Shown here in pieces: positions 5,029 through 5,264 of a stretch of 5,264 nt of DNA. The number at the start of each line of letters is the position of its first letter. Within the stretch, counting starts at the first letter, position 1. The translations under genes were made by a program, and so were the position numbers. Source of the stretch: Pseudomonadota bacterium. Its GTDB lineage: Bacteria > Pseudomonadota > Gammaproteobacteria > Burkholderiales > Burkholderiaceae. The stretch covers positions 1 through 5,264 of the forward strand of contig JAEZQX010000306.1 of the NCBI GenBank assembly GCA_023441105.1, given 5' to 3'. The notes beneath the pieces were generated by a model. The model did no database searches and was not told the DNA's origin. It saw only the letters and a program-made list of their open reading frames with translations.

Positions 5029-5264
5029 GGCCGCAGTTTAGCGCCCGCGCCGCTCGCCACGGCGGCATCGATGGTCGCCCCGCGGCGGATTCGGCGGCGG
5101 CGCGGTGGACTTGATGACCGGGCCTCGCGTCGTCGCGTCGATCGCAGGCAAGCCTGGCAATCAGAACACAGGCCGACGCAATCTCGCTACCCAACCCCAA
5201 GTTCGCAAACTTCAAGCAGTCTCTCGTGCACTCGGATGTCACGCAGCTTCGGGTGGGGGTGCCT
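5029..5264. other. Non-coding or unassigned right edge, 236 bp
   Basis: I see no gene I can support here. Positions 5029-5160 are GC-rich like the rest of the window; 5161-5260 drop to about 57% G+C by my count. From 5118 a plus-strand frame is open to the window edge (49 codons) but has no ATG and no ribosome binding site. A 5-bp palindrome, AAGTT-CGCA-AACTT, lies at 5199-5212. This region should contain the acetyltransferase promoter on the minus strand, but no convincing -35/-10 pair is visible. Confidence 0.4.

Noticed and set aside
4469..5242. Minus-strand 257-codon frame spanning the acetyltransferase and the right edge.
   Set aside because: It overlaps the acetyltransferase in another frame and has no recognisable domain. 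Its upstream part (5029-5242) has no ribosome binding site and a GTG start only.

Overview
The window is about 70% G+C by eye. Its genes have the strong third-position G/C bias and long open antisense frames typical of a high-GC proteobacterium. The QseB/PmrA-like and QseC-like two-component pair suggests Betaproteobacteria (Burkholderiales or Rhodocyclales type) or a nearby gamma-proteobacterial group. This placement is an inference from protein style, not from a marker gene. I see no rRNA, tRNA, CRISPR array, insertion sequence or phage gene.

Layout. Positions 3-1112 (minus) encode a complete AraC-family regulator with an N-terminal cupin-type domain and a C-terminal double helix-turn-helix. 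Divergent from it, 1183-2082 (plus) encodes a UbiE/Methyltransf_11-like SAM-dependent methyltransferase. Its N-terminus carries an Ala/Glu repeat built from a 9-bp tandem repeat. The methyltransferase runs tail to tail into a sensor kinase gene and the two overlap by 26 bp. On the minus strand, transcription order is: a GNAT acetyltransferase (5028-4507), a 67-codon small ORF (4425-4222), an OmpR-type response regulator (4206-3544) and a QseC-like sensor histidine kinase (3535-2057).

The most informative non-coding stretch is the 81 bp between the acetyltransferase and the small ORF. It holds two head-to-tail 11-bp copies forming GCTAAT-N5-GCTAAT, placed just upstream of a -10-like TAGACT. 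This is the architecture of PmrA/QseB-type operators, so the small ORF, regulator and kinase are probably one autoregulated operon. The first gene of that operon resembles the amino-terminal strand of [2Fe-2S] subunits of the isoquinoline oxidoreductase (IorA/CoxS) kind. It stops being similar before the cysteine cluster, so it looks like a decayed or truncated gene that kept its start signals.

How the parts may work together: the kinase/regulator pair is a membrane-bound sensor with a DNA-binding output, probably controlling its own promoter and unknown distant targets. The AraC-type protein probably controls the divergent methyltransferase. The acetyltransferase looks like a stand-alone GNAT enzyme of unknown substrate. 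The last 236 bp (5029-5264) hold no gene I can support, but the final 100 bases are distinctly less GC-rich. I found no clearly new multi-gene system; the small truncated ORF and the operator in front of it deserve the most attention.
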